NCBI RefSeq assembly: GCF_023015765.1
Contig: NZ_JALKAL010000001.1
Location: forward strand, 295,478-359,477
Direction of reading: 5' to 3'
Source: Ornithinimicrobium sp. F0845
GTDB lineage: Bacteria > Actinomycetota > Actinomycetes > Actinomycetales > Dermatophilaceae
Length of the DNA stretch: 64,000 bases
Shown here: positions 37,380 to 46,768 of the stretch, one piece after another
Numbering within the stretch: position 1 is the first letter of the stretch
Layout of the letters: the number at the start of each line of letters is the position of its first letter
The notes under the pieces: model-generated
Seen by the model: only the letters and a program-made list of their open reading frames with translations
What the model was told of the DNA's origin: nothing
The model's database searches: none
Translations under genes and position numbers: made by a program

Positions 37380-39179
37380 TCAGCCGAGCGGGGGGCGCTT
37401 GCCGACCATGGCCCGCACCGCGCGGATCTCCTGGGCGTCGGGGATGTCCAGGCGCGCGATCCGGGCCGCGAGCTCGCGTGCCGGGGCCTGTGCCTGGGCC
37501 ACCCGCTCCATCGCCTCGCCGGGGAAGCCCTGCGAGGCCGTGGCCAGGACGGTGAAGCCGAGCCAGGCCGTGGCGTCGCGCACCGGCACCAGGTCCGCGA
37601 TCCGGTCCGGCTCGTCCCGGATCGCCCGGCCCGCGATGGCCGAGAGCTCCTGCAGGTCGAGCGCCAGCTCGCGCTGGGCGACCAGCCCGGGCGGGTCCTG
37701 GTGCTGGCCCCGCGCCAGCAGACCGGTCACCCTGGCGGCCGAGCTGATCGCGCGGGACAGGTGCGCCGCGACCATCCGCCGGCCGGACCGCCAGCCGACC
37801 AGCCACGGCACCACGACGCCGCAGGCCACGCCGATGGCGGTATCCAGCAGCCGGTCCTGGGCGATGACCGTGGCGGACTGGCCCGACCCCGCCGTGCCGA
37901 TGGTCAGGGCGAGGGGAGTCATGAACAGGACCGCGACCGTGTAGTTGCGCACGATGCACAGCTCGACGAGACCCTGCAGGATCACGATCGTCACCACGAC
38001 GGCCCACATCCCGCTGTCGGCAAAGCCGCCCAGCAGGAACAGACCGATGCCGACGGCGGTGCCGCCGAGCCGCTCGACCGACCGGATCGCCGTGGCCCGG
38101 CGGTCCATCCCCGTGTGGAGCACCAGTGCCGCGGCCGCCATCGCCCAGTACATGTGCCCGCTGCCGACCAGGATCCCTGCCACGACCCCTGCCGCGGCGA
38201 TGCCCGCGGCGACCCGGAGGGCGGCCTGCAGGGCGCTGGTCGGCCAGCGGAGCGCGCGAGCGATCATCCGGCGGAGCGGGGGCCGGCCCAGCGGAGCCGC
38301 CGTCGGCTCCCCGCCGAGGTCGGGGTTGGCCTGTTGCGTGGGCAGGAGGCGCTGGGAGTACTGCTGCTGGATCACGATGAGGTCGGTGGCCAGCTCCGCG
38401 CGGGTGGTGTCGCCGGTGCTCTCGGGGGAGTCCTCGACCGTCGCACTCGCGACCAGGGGCTCCCCGCCGTCCCACAAGGTGGTCCACGCGTCGTGGATGG
38501 CGTTGGTGGCGGCGGTGCTCAGGTCCTCCGCCTGCGGGTCACCCGGGGTGGTCGCCACGAAACGGTCCACCGCGTGCTGTGCGGCCGCGACCGCAGCGCG
38601 CTCGGGTCCGAACCGGTCCAGGATCAGGTCGAACATCGCGATCGGGATCGCGACGGCCGCCCCGGTGGTGGTGGCGAGCACCAGGGCGAGGGGGTCGATG
38701 TCGTGGGTCGGGAGATAGCCGCCGATGCCGACGACCAGCACGAAGAAGAACGCGCCCGGCGGCCCGACCCGCAGCGCCTGCGCGAGGAAGGTCGCCCCCG
38801 CGCCGACGAGTGCCGTGACCGTGATGGAGAGCAGCAGGTTGCCGGAGACCAGCACGCCCAGCGCCATCCCGGCGACCAGGCCGAGTGCCACCAGGACCAG
38901 GAGCCGGATCCGGCTGCGCAGCGGGCGCCCGGCGCCGTAGAGCACGGTGAACGTCCCGGTGCCGCAGAGCAGACCCCAGGACTGGTGCCCGAGGAGCGTG
39001 GCGATGGTGAGCGGGATGGCGATGGCCAGCGCCGCGCGCAGCGCGACCGGCCACCGGGTCGGCGGACGGAGCTCCCAGCGCAGCCCGCGGAAGGGCGTGG
39101 ACGCGGCCGTGGCCAGGTGGCTCGCGCCACGGACCGCCCGGCGCCCCATGCCGCGGACGGCCCGCTGCGGGTAGCTCAC
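37380..39179 (-). CDS. FUSC family (aromatic acid exporter-like) membrane protein
   Basis: A 599-residue membrane protein with two blocks of hydrophobic segments (about residues 45-180 and 320-480) separated by a soluble loop, the layout of FUSC/YccS/AaeB-type proteins. Marks are LGHQSWGLLCGTGTFTVLYG in the first half and VGSGHMYWAMAAAALVLHTG in the second. The family is linked to efflux of aromatic acids, but the substrate here is unknown. It follows an SDR gene by 45 bases on the same strand. A GTG start at 39179 is used; an ATG ten codons later is also possible. Confidence 0.85.
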   Translation of the reverse strand: MSYPQRAVRGMGRRAVRGASHLATAASTPFRGLRWELRPPTRWPVALRAALAIAIPLTIATLLGHQSWGLLCGTGTFTVLYGAGRPLRSRIRLLVLVALGLVAGMALGVLVSGNLLLSITVTALVGAGATFLAQALRVGPPGAFFFVLVVGIGGYLPTHDIDPLALVLATTTGAAVAIPIAMFDLILDRFGPERAAVAAAQHAVDRFVATTPGDPQAEDLSTAATNAIHDAWTTLWDGGEPLVASATVEDSPESTGDTTRAELATDLIVIQQQYSQRLLPTQQANPDLGGEPTAAPLGRPPLRRMIARALRWPTSALQAALRVAAGIAAAGVVAGILVGSGHMYWAMAAAALVLHTGMDRRATAIRSVERLGGTAVGIGLFLLGGFADSGMWAVVVTIVILQGLVELCIVRNYTVAVLFMTPLALTIGTAGSGQSATVIAQDRLLDTAIGVACGVVVPWLVGWRSGRRMVAAHLSRAISSAARVTGLLARGQHQDPPGLVAQRELALDLQELSAIAGRAIRDEPDRIADLVPVRDATAWLGFTVLATASQGFPGEAMERVAQAQAPARELAARIARLDIPDAQEIRAVRAMVGKRPPLG

Positions 39180-39224
39180 GGCCGGCTCGGCCCAGCGGCG
39201 TGCACGGCGCTGCCTACCGGCCCC

Positions 39225-39989
39225 TCAGCGCGGCGGCATCCGCAGGGCGCCGTCGAGGCGGATCACCTCGCCGTTGAGCAGGGGGTTCTCGACGATGTGG
39301 GCGACGAGCGCGGCATACTCCTGCGGCCTGCCGAGCCGCGCCGGGTGGGGGACGAGCGCCTCGAGCGAGGCCCGCACCTCCTCACCCAGCCCGGCCATCA
39401 TGGGCGTCTCGAAGATGCCGGGGGCGATCGTCATCACGCGGATGCCCTTGTCGGCCAGGTCGCGTGCGGCGGTGATCGTCAGACCGACGACCCCGCCCTT
39501 GGACGAGGCGTAGGCAGCCTGACCGACCTGACCGTCGAAGGCCGCCACCGAGGCGGTCATGACCACGACACCGCGGTCGGCGTCCACGGGCTCGTTTCCG
39601 GCCATCGCCTCGGCGGAGAGACGCAGCACGTTGAAGGTGCCGATCAGGTTGATCTCGACCACCGTGCGGTAGGCCTCGAGGTCGTGCACGCCCCGCCGGG
39701 ACAGGATCCGTCCAGGGGTCGCCACCCCGGCACAGTTGACCACGATGCGCAGCTCACCGAGCTCGGTCGCGACACCGATCGCAGCGCGGACCTGGTCCTC
39801 GTCGCGCACGTCCGCAGGGGCGAAGCGCACCCGGTCACCGAGCTCGGCGGCCAGCTCCTCTCCGCGTCCGCCCGGCAGGTCCATGAGCACGACAGCGGCG
39901 CCGTCGGCGAGCAGGCGGCGGGCGGTGGCCTCCCCGAGGCCGCTGGCGCCGCCGGTGACCAGGGCGACGGTGTTCGGGGTGATCTGCAC
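39225..39989 (-). CDS. short-chain dehydrogenase/reductase, 3-hydroxyacyl-CoA dehydrogenase type-2-like
   Basis: A 254-residue NAD(P)-dependent SDR. The coenzyme loop is [25 protein letters not shown] contains the NAG-type motif, the catalytic Ser is in [10 protein letters not shown] and the YASSKGG stretch gives the YxxxK pair. It resembles HSD10-type 3-hydroxyacyl-CoA dehydrogenases. It lies 68 bases downstream of an acyl-CoA dehydrogenase gene on the same strand, so a role in acyl-CoA degradation is likely. Confidence 0.9.
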   Translation of the reverse strand: MQITPNTVALVTGGASGLGEATARRLLADGAAVVLMDLPGGRGEELAAELGDRVRFAPADVRDEDQVRAAIGVATELGELRIVVNCAGVATPGRILSRRGVHDLEAYRTVVEINLIGTFNVLRLSAEAMAGNEPVDADRGVVVMTASVAAFDGQVGQAAYASSKGGVVGLTITAARDLADKGIRVMTIAPGIFETPMMAGLGEEVRASLEALVPHPARLGRPQEYAALVAHIVENPLLNGEVIRLDGALRMPPR

Positions 39990-40057
39990 GGGACTCTCCT
40001 GACGGTTCTGTGGACGGTATGACGTGGGGCCGGGTGGGTGTGGGCCGCGCGACTGGC

Positions 40058-41200
40058 TCAGCGCAGCAGCTGGCGGGAGATGACCAACCGCTGGATCTGG
40101 TTGGTGCCCTCGAAGATCTGGGTGACCTTGGCCTCGCGCATGAAGCGCTCGACCGGGAAGTCCTTGGTGTAGCCGTAGCCGCCCAGCACCTGCACGGCGT
40201 CCGTGGTGACCTTCATCGCCGCGTCGGTGGCGACCAGCTTGGCCACCGACGCCTCCTGGCTGTGCGGCAGGCCGGCGTCCTTGAGCCGAGCGGCGTGCAG
40301 GTAGGTCGCCCGGGCGCTGCCGACCGCCGCGGCCATGTCGGCCAGCAGGAAGGCCAGGCCCTGGTTGTCGGCGATGGGCCGGCCGAACTGCTCGCGCTCC
40401 TTGGCGTAGGCCACGGCCTCGTCGAGTGCCCGCTGGGCCAGGCCGGTGGCGGCGGCCGCGATGCCGAGCCGGCCGGCCTCGAGCGCGGCGAGGGCGATCG
40501 ACATGCCCTGTCCCGGCTCGCCGATCAGCCGGTCGTCCGCGACGAAGACCTTGTCGAAGAGCACCTCGCCGACCGTGTCGGAGTCCAGCCCCATCTTGCG
40601 CTCGGGCTCGGCGAAGGTCAGGCCCTGCGCGTCGGCGGGGACGATGAAGCAGCTCAGGCCGCGCCCGCCCTCGTCAGAGGTGCGCACGAACGAGGTGTAG
40701 TAGTCGGCGTGCCCCGCGTGGCTGATCCAGGCCTTCCCGCCGGTGATCTCATAGCCCCCGTCGACCTTGGTGGCCCGGGTGCGGATCGCGGCGACGTCGG
40801 AGCCGGCGTGCGGCTCGGAGAGGCAGTAGGCCCCGAGCTGCTCGCCCGAGAGCATCTCGGTCAGCAGGGTGTTCTTCTGCTCAGGGGTTCCGAAGGTGGC
40901 CACCGGGAAGGCGGTCAGGGAGTGGACCGAGACGCCGACCGCGACCGACATCCAGGCCTGGGCGATCTCCTCGACCACCTGGAGATAGACCTCGTAGGGC
41001 TGACCCCCGCCACCCAGCTCCTCGGCATACGGCAGGGAGAGCAGCCCGGCCCGGCCCAGCACGGTGAACACCTCACGCGGGAGGCGGGCGGCGGCCTCGG
41101 CCTCGTCGACCTGTGGCAGCAGCTGGTCCCGGGCGATCTCACGGACGAGGGCGATGAGCTCGGTGGACTCCTCGGTGGGCAGCACGCGCGACACTGGCAT
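40058..41200 (-). CDS. acyl-CoA dehydrogenase
   Basis: A 380-residue FAD flavoenzyme that makes the alpha,beta double bond in acyl-CoA. Marks are [35 protein letters not shown] and the ending [20 protein letters not shown] followed by [11 protein letters not shown], which carries the catalytic Glu. Its length matches short- to medium-chain enzymes. ATG 41200 is seven bases after TAGTCT (41208-41213, minus strand), consistent with a leaderless transcript. Fatty or branched-chain acid breakdown with the SDR gene is inferred. Confidence 0.94.
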   Translation of the reverse strand: MPVSRVLPTEESTELIALVREIARDQLLPQVDEAEAAARLPREVFTVLGRAGLLSLPYAEELGGGGQPYEVYLQVVEEIAQAWMSVAVGVSVHSLTAFPVATFGTPEQKNTLLTEMLSGEQLGAYCLSEPHAGSDVAAIRTRATKVDGGYEITGGKAWISHAGHADYYTSFVRTSDEGGRGLSCFIVPADAQGLTFAEPERKMGLDSDTVGEVLFDKVFVADDRLIGEPGQGMSIALAALEAGRLGIAAAATGLAQRALDEAVAYAKEREQFGRPIADNQGLAFLLADMAAAVGSARATYLHAARLKDAGLPHSQEASVAKLVATDAAMKVTTDAVQVLGGYGYTKDFPVERFMREAKVTQIFEGTNQIQRLVISRQLLR

Positions 41201-41269
41201 GGGCCGAAGACTACCCGTGGACCACGGGGTGCTCGCCAAGTCCGCAGGTTCGGGCCTATGATGCGCAGT

Positions 41270-41665
41270 ATGCCGCAACTACGGATCAGCGAGGCCGCCT
41301 CACTTCTCGGGGTGAGCGACGACACGGTGCGCCGGTGGATCGACCAGGAGCGCCTGTCGGCGACACGCCCCGAGACCGGCCGGATGACGATCGAGGGCCG
41401 GGACCTGGCCGCCCTGGCCCAGGAGCTCGCGGGGGAGGAGGACGGCGGCCTGCGCTCCTCGGCCCGCAACCAGCTGCGCGGGATCATCACCCGGGTCACC
41501 CGGGACACGGTCATGGCCCAGGTCGACCTGCAGTGCGGGCCCTTCCGGGTCGTGTCGCTGATGAGCTCCGAGGCCGTCGACGAGCTCGGGCTGGAGCCCG
41601 GGGTCGTCGCGGTCGCCTCCATCAAGGCCACCCAGGTCGTCGTCGCCCTGCCTCCGGACCACTGA
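41270..41665 (+). CDS. Mop/TOBE-domain molybdate-binding protein with excisionase-like helix-turn-helix
   Basis: A 131-residue protein. Residues 1-50 are a MerR/excisionase-like helix-turn-helix (LRISEAASLLGVSDDTVRRW). Residues 65-131 are a single Mop (TOBE) domain, RNQLRGIITRVTRDTVMAQV through SIKATQVVVALP, which binds molybdate. It lies 36 bases before modA and is probably a molybdate-responsive regulator of modABC. This is not the ModE layout of E. coli. ATG 41270 is seven bases after TATGAT (41257-41262), a strong -10, so it is probably leaderless. Confidence 0.88.
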   Translation: MPQLRISEAASLLGVSDDTVRRWIDQERLSATRPETGRMTIEGRDLAALAQELAGEEDGGLRSSARNQLRGIITRVTRDTVMAQVDLQCGPFRVVSLMSSEAVDELGLEPGVVAVASIKATQVVVALPPDH

Positions 41666-41701
41666 CCACCTCCCACATCGTCACCCGCCCACGGAGTCCA
41701 C

Positions 41702-42535
41702 ATGTCGATCAGCAAACCCCCGTCCCTCGCCAGCCGCAGCCGGATCGCCGTCGCGGGTGCCGCCATACTCCTCCTGACGCTGACCGCCTGCGGGAGCGAC
41801 GAGGCTGACGACCAGGAGACCGACGAGGCGACGGCCGCTGGTGGCGGGGCGAGCGAGGTGACCGGCGACATCGCGGTCTTCGCGGCCGCGTCCCTGACCG
41901 ACACCTTCACCGAGCTGGGGGAGCAGTTCGAGGCCGCGCATCCGGGCACGACCGTGACCTTCAACTTCGCGGGCAGCTCGACGCTGGCGCAGCAGATCAT
42001 CGGCGGTGCGCCCGTGGACGTCTTCGCCGCAGCCTCACCGGCGACGATGGCGCAGGTCACCGACGAGGGGCTCGCCGAGGGGGAGCCGACCGTCTTCGTC
42101 CGCAACCGGCTCGAGATCGCGGTGCCCGCCGGCAACCCGGCCGGGGTGAGCGGTCTGGAGGACTTCACCGACGAGGACCTGATCATCGCGCTGTGCGCGG
42201 AGGAGGTGCCGTGTGGTGCGGCCTCGGTCAGAGTCTTCGAGGCGGCCGGTCTCACGCCCGCTCCCGACACCTACGAGCAGGACGTGCGGGCGACGCTGAC
42301 CAAGGTCGAGCTCGGTGAGGTCGACGCGGCGCTGGTCTACCGGACCGACGTCATGGTTGCGGGTGACAGCGTCGAGGGCATCGAGTTCCCCGAGTCCGAC
42401 GGGGCGGTCAACGACTACCCCCTCGTCGCGCTCGCTGAGGCGCCCAACGCCGACGGCGCGCAGGCCTTCATCGACTTCGTGCTCGGTGACGCCGGGCGCG
42501 AGGCGCTGGGAGCGGCCGGCTTTGACCTCCCGTGA
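41702..42535 (+). CDS. modA: molybdate ABC transporter substrate-binding lipoprotein
   Basis: A 277-residue lipoprotein with lipobox LTAC (Cys about residue 30) and an acidic linker. The ModA fold follows: DIAVFAAASLTDTFTELGEQ, TFNFAGSSTLAQQI (ligand-binding Ser), GAPVDVFAAAS and DVRATLTKVELGEVDAALVY. It binds molybdate or tungstate outside the membrane. It is the first gene of modABC and overlaps modB. Confidence 0.95.
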   Translation: MSISKPPSLASRSRIAVAGAAILLLTLTACGSDEADDQETDEATAAGGGASEVTGDIAVFAAASLTDTFTELGEQFEAAHPGTTVTFNFAGSSTLAQQIIGGAPVDVFAAASPATMAQVTDEGLAEGEPTVFVRNRLEIAVPAGNPAGVSGLEDFTDEDLIIALCAEEVPCGAASVRVFEAAGLTPAPDTYEQDVRATLTKVELGEVDAALVYRTDVMVAGDSVEGIEFPESDGAVNDYPLVALAEAPNADGAQAFIDFVLGDAGREALGAAGFDLP

Positions 42536-43331
42536 GCAGCGCCGCGGCAGCGGCATCCCACCGGTCCTCCTGATCCCGGCCGGCCTCGCGCTGGCCTTCC
42601 TGCTGCTGCCCCTCGTTGGGCTGTTGGTCCGCACCCCCTGGGCCGACCTGGGCACCCACCTGACCCAACCCGCCGTGCTCGAGGCGCTGCGCCTGTCCCT
42701 GGTGACCGGTGTGATCGCGACCGCGGTGTGCCTGGTGCTCGGGGTGCCGCTGGCCTGGGTGATGGCCCGGGCGGAGTTCCCGGGCCTGCGTCTGCTCCGG
42801 GCCCTGATCACCCTGCCTCTGGTGCTGCCGCCCGTCGTCGGCGGTGTCGCGCTGCTGCTCCTGCTGGGCCGGCGCGGCCTGATCGGGCAGCACCTCGACG
42901 ACTGGTTCGGCATCAGCCTGCCGTTCACCACGACCGCGGTGGTGATCGCCCAGGCCTTCGTGGCCATGCCGTTCCTGGTGATCGCGGTCGAGGGGGCGCT
43001 GCGCGGGGCCGACCGGCGCTACGAGGACGCGGCAGCCACCCTCGGTGCCGGCCGCTGGCTCACCTTCCGGCGGGTCACCCTGCCGCTCGTCGCGCCGGGC
43101 ATCTCGGCCGGTGCCGTCCTGTGCTTCGCGCGGGCGCTGGGCGAGTTCGGGGCCACCATCACCTTCGCCGGCAACTTCCCCGGCGTCACGCGCACCATGC
43201 CGCTCGCGGTCTACCTGACGCTGGAGACCGACCCGGAGGCGGCCATCGTGCTGTCCCTGGTGCTGCTCCTCGTCTCGGTCGCGGTGCTGGTCAGCCTGCG
43301 CGGCCGGTGGGTGTCCGGAGCGTCCTCGTGA
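42522..43331 (+). CDS. modB: molybdate ABC transporter permease
   Basis: A 269-residue permease with about six membrane segments starting at PPVLLIPAGLALAFLLLPL. The EAA loop is YEDAAATLGAGRWLTFRRVT, followed by LPLVAPGISAGAVLCFARALG. The best in-frame start is TTG 42522, which overlaps the end of modA; a GGGAG lies about nine bases upstream. Its stop overlaps the modC GTG, so all three genes are coupled. Confidence 0.92.
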   Translation: MTSREQRRGSGIPPVLLIPAGLALAFLLLPLVGLLVRTPWADLGTHLTQPAVLEALRLSLVTGVIATAVCLVLGVPLAWVMARAEFPGLRLLRALITLPLVLPPVVGGVALLLLLGRRGLIGQHLDDWFGISLPFTTTAVVIAQAFVAMPFLVIAVEGALRGADRRYEDAAATLGAGRWLTFRRVTLPLVAPGISAGAVLCFARALGEFGATITFAGNFPGVTRTMPLAVYLTLETDPEAAIVLSLVLLLVSVAVLVSLRGRWVSGASS

Positions 43332-44446
43332 CCGCGTCCGGCAGCGCGCCGACCCAGCCCCGGGACCGCCGCGACGCCGCAGCAGGGGGCGGCGTCGCGG
43401 CTCAGCTCCGGATCTCCCGGGGCGAGTTCCACGTGGACGTCGACCTGGAGGTGCCCCAGGGCCAGGTCGTCGCGCTGCTCGGCCCCAATGGCGCCGGCAA
43501 GACCACCGTGCTGCACGCGCTCGCGGGGCTGCTCCGGCTGACGGACGGGTCGATCGGGCTGGCCGGTCGGGTCCTGGACGACCCGGCGCACCGGAGGTTC
43601 GTCCCCGCGGAGCAGCGGCACGTGGGGATGGTCTTCCAGGACTACCTGCTCTTCCCGCACCTGTCCGCCCTCGACAACGTCGCGTTCGGGCTCCGGGCGC
43701 GCGGGGCGGGGCGCGGCGCGGCGCGGGCCACGGCGACGAGATGGCTGGAGCGGGTCGGGGTCCTGGAGCACGCCGACTCCAGGCCGCGTCAACTCTCCGG
43801 GGGGCAGGCGCAGCGCGTCGCGCTCGCGCGCGCCCTGGCGACCGAGCCCGGTCTGCTGCTGCTGGACGAGCCGTTGGCCGCGCTGGACGCCGCGACCCGG
43901 CTCGAGGTGCGGGCCGACCTGGCGCGGCACCTGCGGGAGTTCGGCGGCAGCGCCGTGCTGGTCACCCATGACCCCCTCGACGCGATGGTGATCGCCGACC
44001 GCATCATCGTGCTCGAGCAGGGGCGGGTCGTTCAGGACGGGCTCCCTGCGGAGGTGGCCCGGGCACCACGGACCGACTATGTCGCGCGACTGGTGGGTCT
44101 GAACCTGCTCCGGGGTGCGGGCACGGGACCGATGGTCGCGTTGGAGGCCGGCGGGGTGCTGCACGTCGCCGATCCGGTGGACGGGCCCGTGCTCGTCGCC
44201 TTCCCGCCGACCTCGGTCACCCTTCACCGGCGGCATCCCGAGGGGTCGGCGCGCAACGTCTGGCAGGGCACGATCGCTGGGCTGGAGCAGCACGCGCACA
44301 CGGTCCGGGCGCAGGTGGCGGCCCCCGGTCACCCGGCGGTGCTTGCCGACGTGACCCCCTCCGCGGTGGCCGAGCTGGACCTGGCCGTGGGCGCCCCCGT
44401 GTGGCTCTCGTTCAAGGCGACCGACACCCACGTCTACCCGGCGTAG
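43328..44446 (+). CDS. modC: molybdate ABC transporter ATP-binding protein
   Basis: A 372-residue ATPase. Walker A is GPNGAGKTT, Q-loop VFQDYLLFPH, signature LSGGQAQRVALARAL, Walker B LLLLDEPLAALD and switch His VTHDPLDA. The C-terminal part (about residues 300-372) is a Mop/TOBE domain ending PVWLSFKATDTHVYP, which senses molybdate in ModC proteins. GTG 43328 overlaps the modB stop. Confidence 0.94.
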   Translation: MTASGSAPTQPRDRRDAAAGGGVAAQLRISRGEFHVDVDLEVPQGQVVALLGPNGAGKTTVLHALAGLLRLTDGSIGLAGRVLDDPAHRRFVPAEQRHVGMVFQDYLLFPHLSALDNVAFGLRARGAGRGAARATATRWLERVGVLEHADSRPRQLSGGQAQRVALARALATEPGLLLLDEPLAALDAATRLEVRADLARHLREFGGSAVLVTHDPLDAMVIADRIIVLEQGRVVQDGLPAEVARAPRTDYVARLVGLNLLRGAGTGPMVALEAGGVLHVADPVDGPVLVAFPPTSVTLHRRHPEGSARNVWQGTIAGLEQHAHTVRAQVAAPGHPAVLADVTPSAVAELDLAVGAPVWLSFKATDTHVYPA

Positions 44447-44550
44447 CCCGCCAGCACGCCTGGCAGCGCCGCCTAGGCCGGTCACCCTCGTGGGGAGGCC
44501 GGGTGTCGTCCTGGTGCAGTCGGTCGACCCACGAGTTCCCGTCCCTGGGC

Positions 44551-45423
44551 TCAGGGCTGGTCGTGGGGGCTCGCATCGCCTGTGTGCGGGTGCTCGGCTG
44601 GCGTCGTCGCAGACTCCGGTGGCTGAAGCGGCGTCAGGTCCGGCCGCTTGGGGTCGATGTGGTCACCGGAGGAGGTGCCGCGCAGGCGCCGACCGACCCA
44701 GGGCGCGGCATACTCCCTGGCCCAGACCGCGTTCTCGCGCAGCGACTCCAGGCGCCCCGGCCGCGGCTGGGGCGGGAGGGGGATCCGCCAGTCCGCCTCG
44801 GCGGCGGTGTGCCCGAGCGTCTCGTAGGCCGCCAGAGCGACCCGCCGGTGTCCCTCGGCGCTCATGTGGATGCGGTCCGGCTCCCACATCCGCCAGTCCT
44901 GGAGGAAGGTGAGGGCCCACTGGTTCATCAGGTAGGCACCCTGGCGCTCGGCGATCGACCACAGGTGCGCCAGGTAGACCGCGACCTTGGGGCGGGTGCG
45001 CTCCACGACGGGGGCTCCAGCCGGGTCAGTAGGTGTGGCCATCAGCACATCCGCCCCGGTGGCCCGGATCCGCGCGATGGCCTCCTCGAGCTGGGCGGCG
45101 AGCGCGTCGGGGTCGGCGCCGGGGCGCAGGATGTCGTTGCCGCCGCCGATGATGCTGACCAGGTCGGGTTGCAGCTCCAGGCCGACGTCGATCTGCCGGC
45201 CTGCGATGTCGCCCATCCGGCGACCGCGGATCGCGAGGTTGGCGTAGGCGAAGTCGGGCGAGTGTGCCGACAGCAGTGCGGCGAGCCGGTCGGCCCAGCC
45301 GATGAGTCCACCCTCGGGGCCGGGGTCGCCCAGACCCTCGGTCATGGAGTCGCCCAGCGCGACGTAGCGGCTCCACGCGCGCGGCTCGGGTCGGATGCTG
45401 CCGGTGCGGTTGCTCCCTGCCAT
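44551..45423 (-). CDS. SGNH/GDSL-family hydrolase
   Basis: A 290-residue esterase-like protein without a signal peptide. Block I is YVALGDSMTEGLGDPG (nucleophile Ser), block II Gly in AIRGRRMGD, block III IIGGGNDIL (Asn) and block V DRIHMSAEGHRRVA (Asp/His). The C-terminal 60 residues are hydrophilic and end with several His. ATG 45423 is only four bases after the ArsA-like stop, so it ends the cstA operon. The substrate is unknown. Confidence 0.86.
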   Translation of the reverse strand: MAGSNRTGSIRPEPRAWSRYVALGDSMTEGLGDPGPEGGLIGWADRLAALLSAHSPDFAYANLAIRGRRMGDIAGRQIDVGLELQPDLVSIIGGGNDILRPGADPDALAAQLEEAIARIRATGADVLMATPTDPAGAPVVERTRPKVAVYLAHLWSIAERQGAYLMNQWALTFLQDWRMWEPDRIHMSAEGHRRVALAAYETLGHTAAEADWRIPLPPQPRPGRLESLRENAVWAREYAAPWVGRRLRGTSSGDHIDPKRPDLTPLQPPESATTPAEHPHTGDASPHDQP

Positions 45424-45427
45424 GGCC

Positions 45428-46465
45428 CTATCCTGCCGTGTCACGCAGGTGGCCGAGCAGGCGCCCGAGGCCCTCCTCGCCGAGCACCTCGCCGGCCATC
45501 AGCGGCACCTGCACCGCGGGCAGGTGAGGCAGTGACCGGGCCAGCTCGGCGACATACTCCTCCTCGAGGAGACGGCGGGAGGCGAGCAGGTCGCCGGCGT
45601 CGGCAGGCGATCGCTTGTTGATCACCAGGGCGGCGACGTCCATCCCTGAGCGGGTGAGCTGTTCGTGCAGCTCGACCGACTCCAGGACGGGCAGCCGCTC
45701 GGCGGCGGTCACGATCACGAAGGCCGTGCTGGTGCGGTCGGTGAGCACCTCCCGCAGGTGGCGGAAGCGCTGCTGACGGCGGTCGAGCACCGACCGGATC
45801 TCCGCATCACGGCGGGCGCGACGGTCCTGGGTGCGGCGCGGACCGATCGAGGTGCCGGAGTCCGGCAGACGTCGGGACCCGATCACCTCGGCGGCGTCGT
45901 AGTCGGCTCCCTCGAGGCCGCGCAGCGCCGCCCCGAACCGGGCGGACCGGTCCTGGCGGCGCAGCAGTCCCTCCGTCCAGGCCTGCATCAGCTCCGGTAG
46001 GGCGATGAGTCGGGTGGTGTGCCCGCTGGGCGCGGTGTCGAAGATGACGAGCTCGTCAGGACGGCGCTGCTCGACGACCTCGGCGATCCTCTCCAGGACC
46101 GCGGCCTCGTGCGTGCCGGGCGCGTCGCGGGCCAGGTCGAGGTGCTTGTCGACCTCGCCCTGGAGGTGGTCGGCCATCAGGCGCCGCAGGGTCGCGCGGA
46201 CCGCCCGCAGGTGCTCGTCGGTGGTGCGTGACGGGTCGATCTCGAGGCCGCGCAGCAGAGGGGCGAGCTCGACGGGGGAGTCGCCGACCGCACGCTGCCA
46301 CAGGTGCCCGAGGTTGTGCGCGGGGTCGGTGGAGACCACGAGCGTGGGCCGGCCGACGCGGGCCTGGGCGAGCGCCAGGGCGGAGGCGATCGCGGTCTTG
46401 CCGACGCCGCCCTTGCCGCCGACGAAGAGGACGTCCCGCCGGCCGGCGAGATCGGAGAGCGTCAT
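45428..46465 (-). CDS. ArsA/Get3-family ATPase
   Basis: A 345-residue cytosolic ATPase of the SIMIBI class. It has the deviant Walker A GGKGGVGKT, switch I STDPAHNLGHLW, switch II IFDTAPSGHTTRL and the late ALVINKRSP base-recognition motif. No Cys triad for arsenite or CxxC for Get3 dimerisation is visible, so arsenic transport is unlikely. ATG 46465 has GAGGA overlapping the stop of the preceding small gene. It is the third gene of the cstA operon; the fixed company suggests a role with CstA or its small partner. Confidence 0.87.
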   Translation of the reverse strand: MTLSDLAGRRDVLFVGGKGGVGKTAIASALALAQARVGRPTLVVSTDPAHNLGHLWQRAVGDSPVELAPLLRGLEIDPSRTTDEHLRAVRATLRRLMADHLQGEVDKHLDLARDAPGTHEAAVLERIAEVVEQRRPDELVIFDTAPSGHTTRLIALPELMQAWTEGLLRRQDRSARFGAALRGLEGADYDAAEVIGSRRLPDSGTSIGPRRTQDRRARRDAEIRSVLDRRQQRFRHLREVLTDRTSTAFVIVTAAERLPVLESVELHEQLTRSGMDVAALVINKRSPADAGDLLASRRLLEEEYVAELARSLPHLPAVQVPLMAGEVLGEEGLGRLLGHLRDTAG

Positions 46466-46473
46466 GTGGATCC

Positions 46474-46749
46474 TCAGCAGCAGGAGAAGTGGTCCAGGGG
46501 AGAGCGGTCCAGGCCCATCCGCCGGTGCCAGTCGTGGAACTGGTCGTAGACGACAGGGAGCAGCTCGACGGTGTAGTAGCTCACCGGGTTGGGCACGCCG
46601 AGCGCCTCCGCCATGACGATCACCAGGAACAGGTCGTCCTCGTCCTGCTGCGCCCGTGCGAACGTGCGGCGGTAGGGACCGCTGTAGAAGTCACGCAGCC
46701 CCGCAGCCACCTGGGACAGGCGGCTGCGGGGCTGGTCGGACTCCTCCAT
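46474..46749 (-). CDS. cory-CC-star small protein (CstA partner ending in Cys-Cys)
   Basis: A 91-residue soluble protein ending DHFSCC, the last two residues before the stop being cysteines. The middle has EDDLFLVIVMAEALGVPNP and PVVYDQFHDWHRRMG. It matches what is known as the cory-CC-star family. It lies 19 bases after cstA and eight bases before the ArsA-like gene. In E. coli the small proteins next to CstA and BtsT (YbdD/YjiX) also end in Cys-Cys, so a parallel role at the transporter is plausible but inferred. Confidence 0.8.
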   Translation of the reverse strand: MEESDQPRSRLSQVAAGLRDFYSGPYRRTFARAQQDEDDLFLVIVMAEALGVPNPVSYYTVELLPVVYDQFHDWHRRMGLDRSPLDHFSCC

Positions 46750-46768
46750 CAGGGGGAGGCTACCCGGG

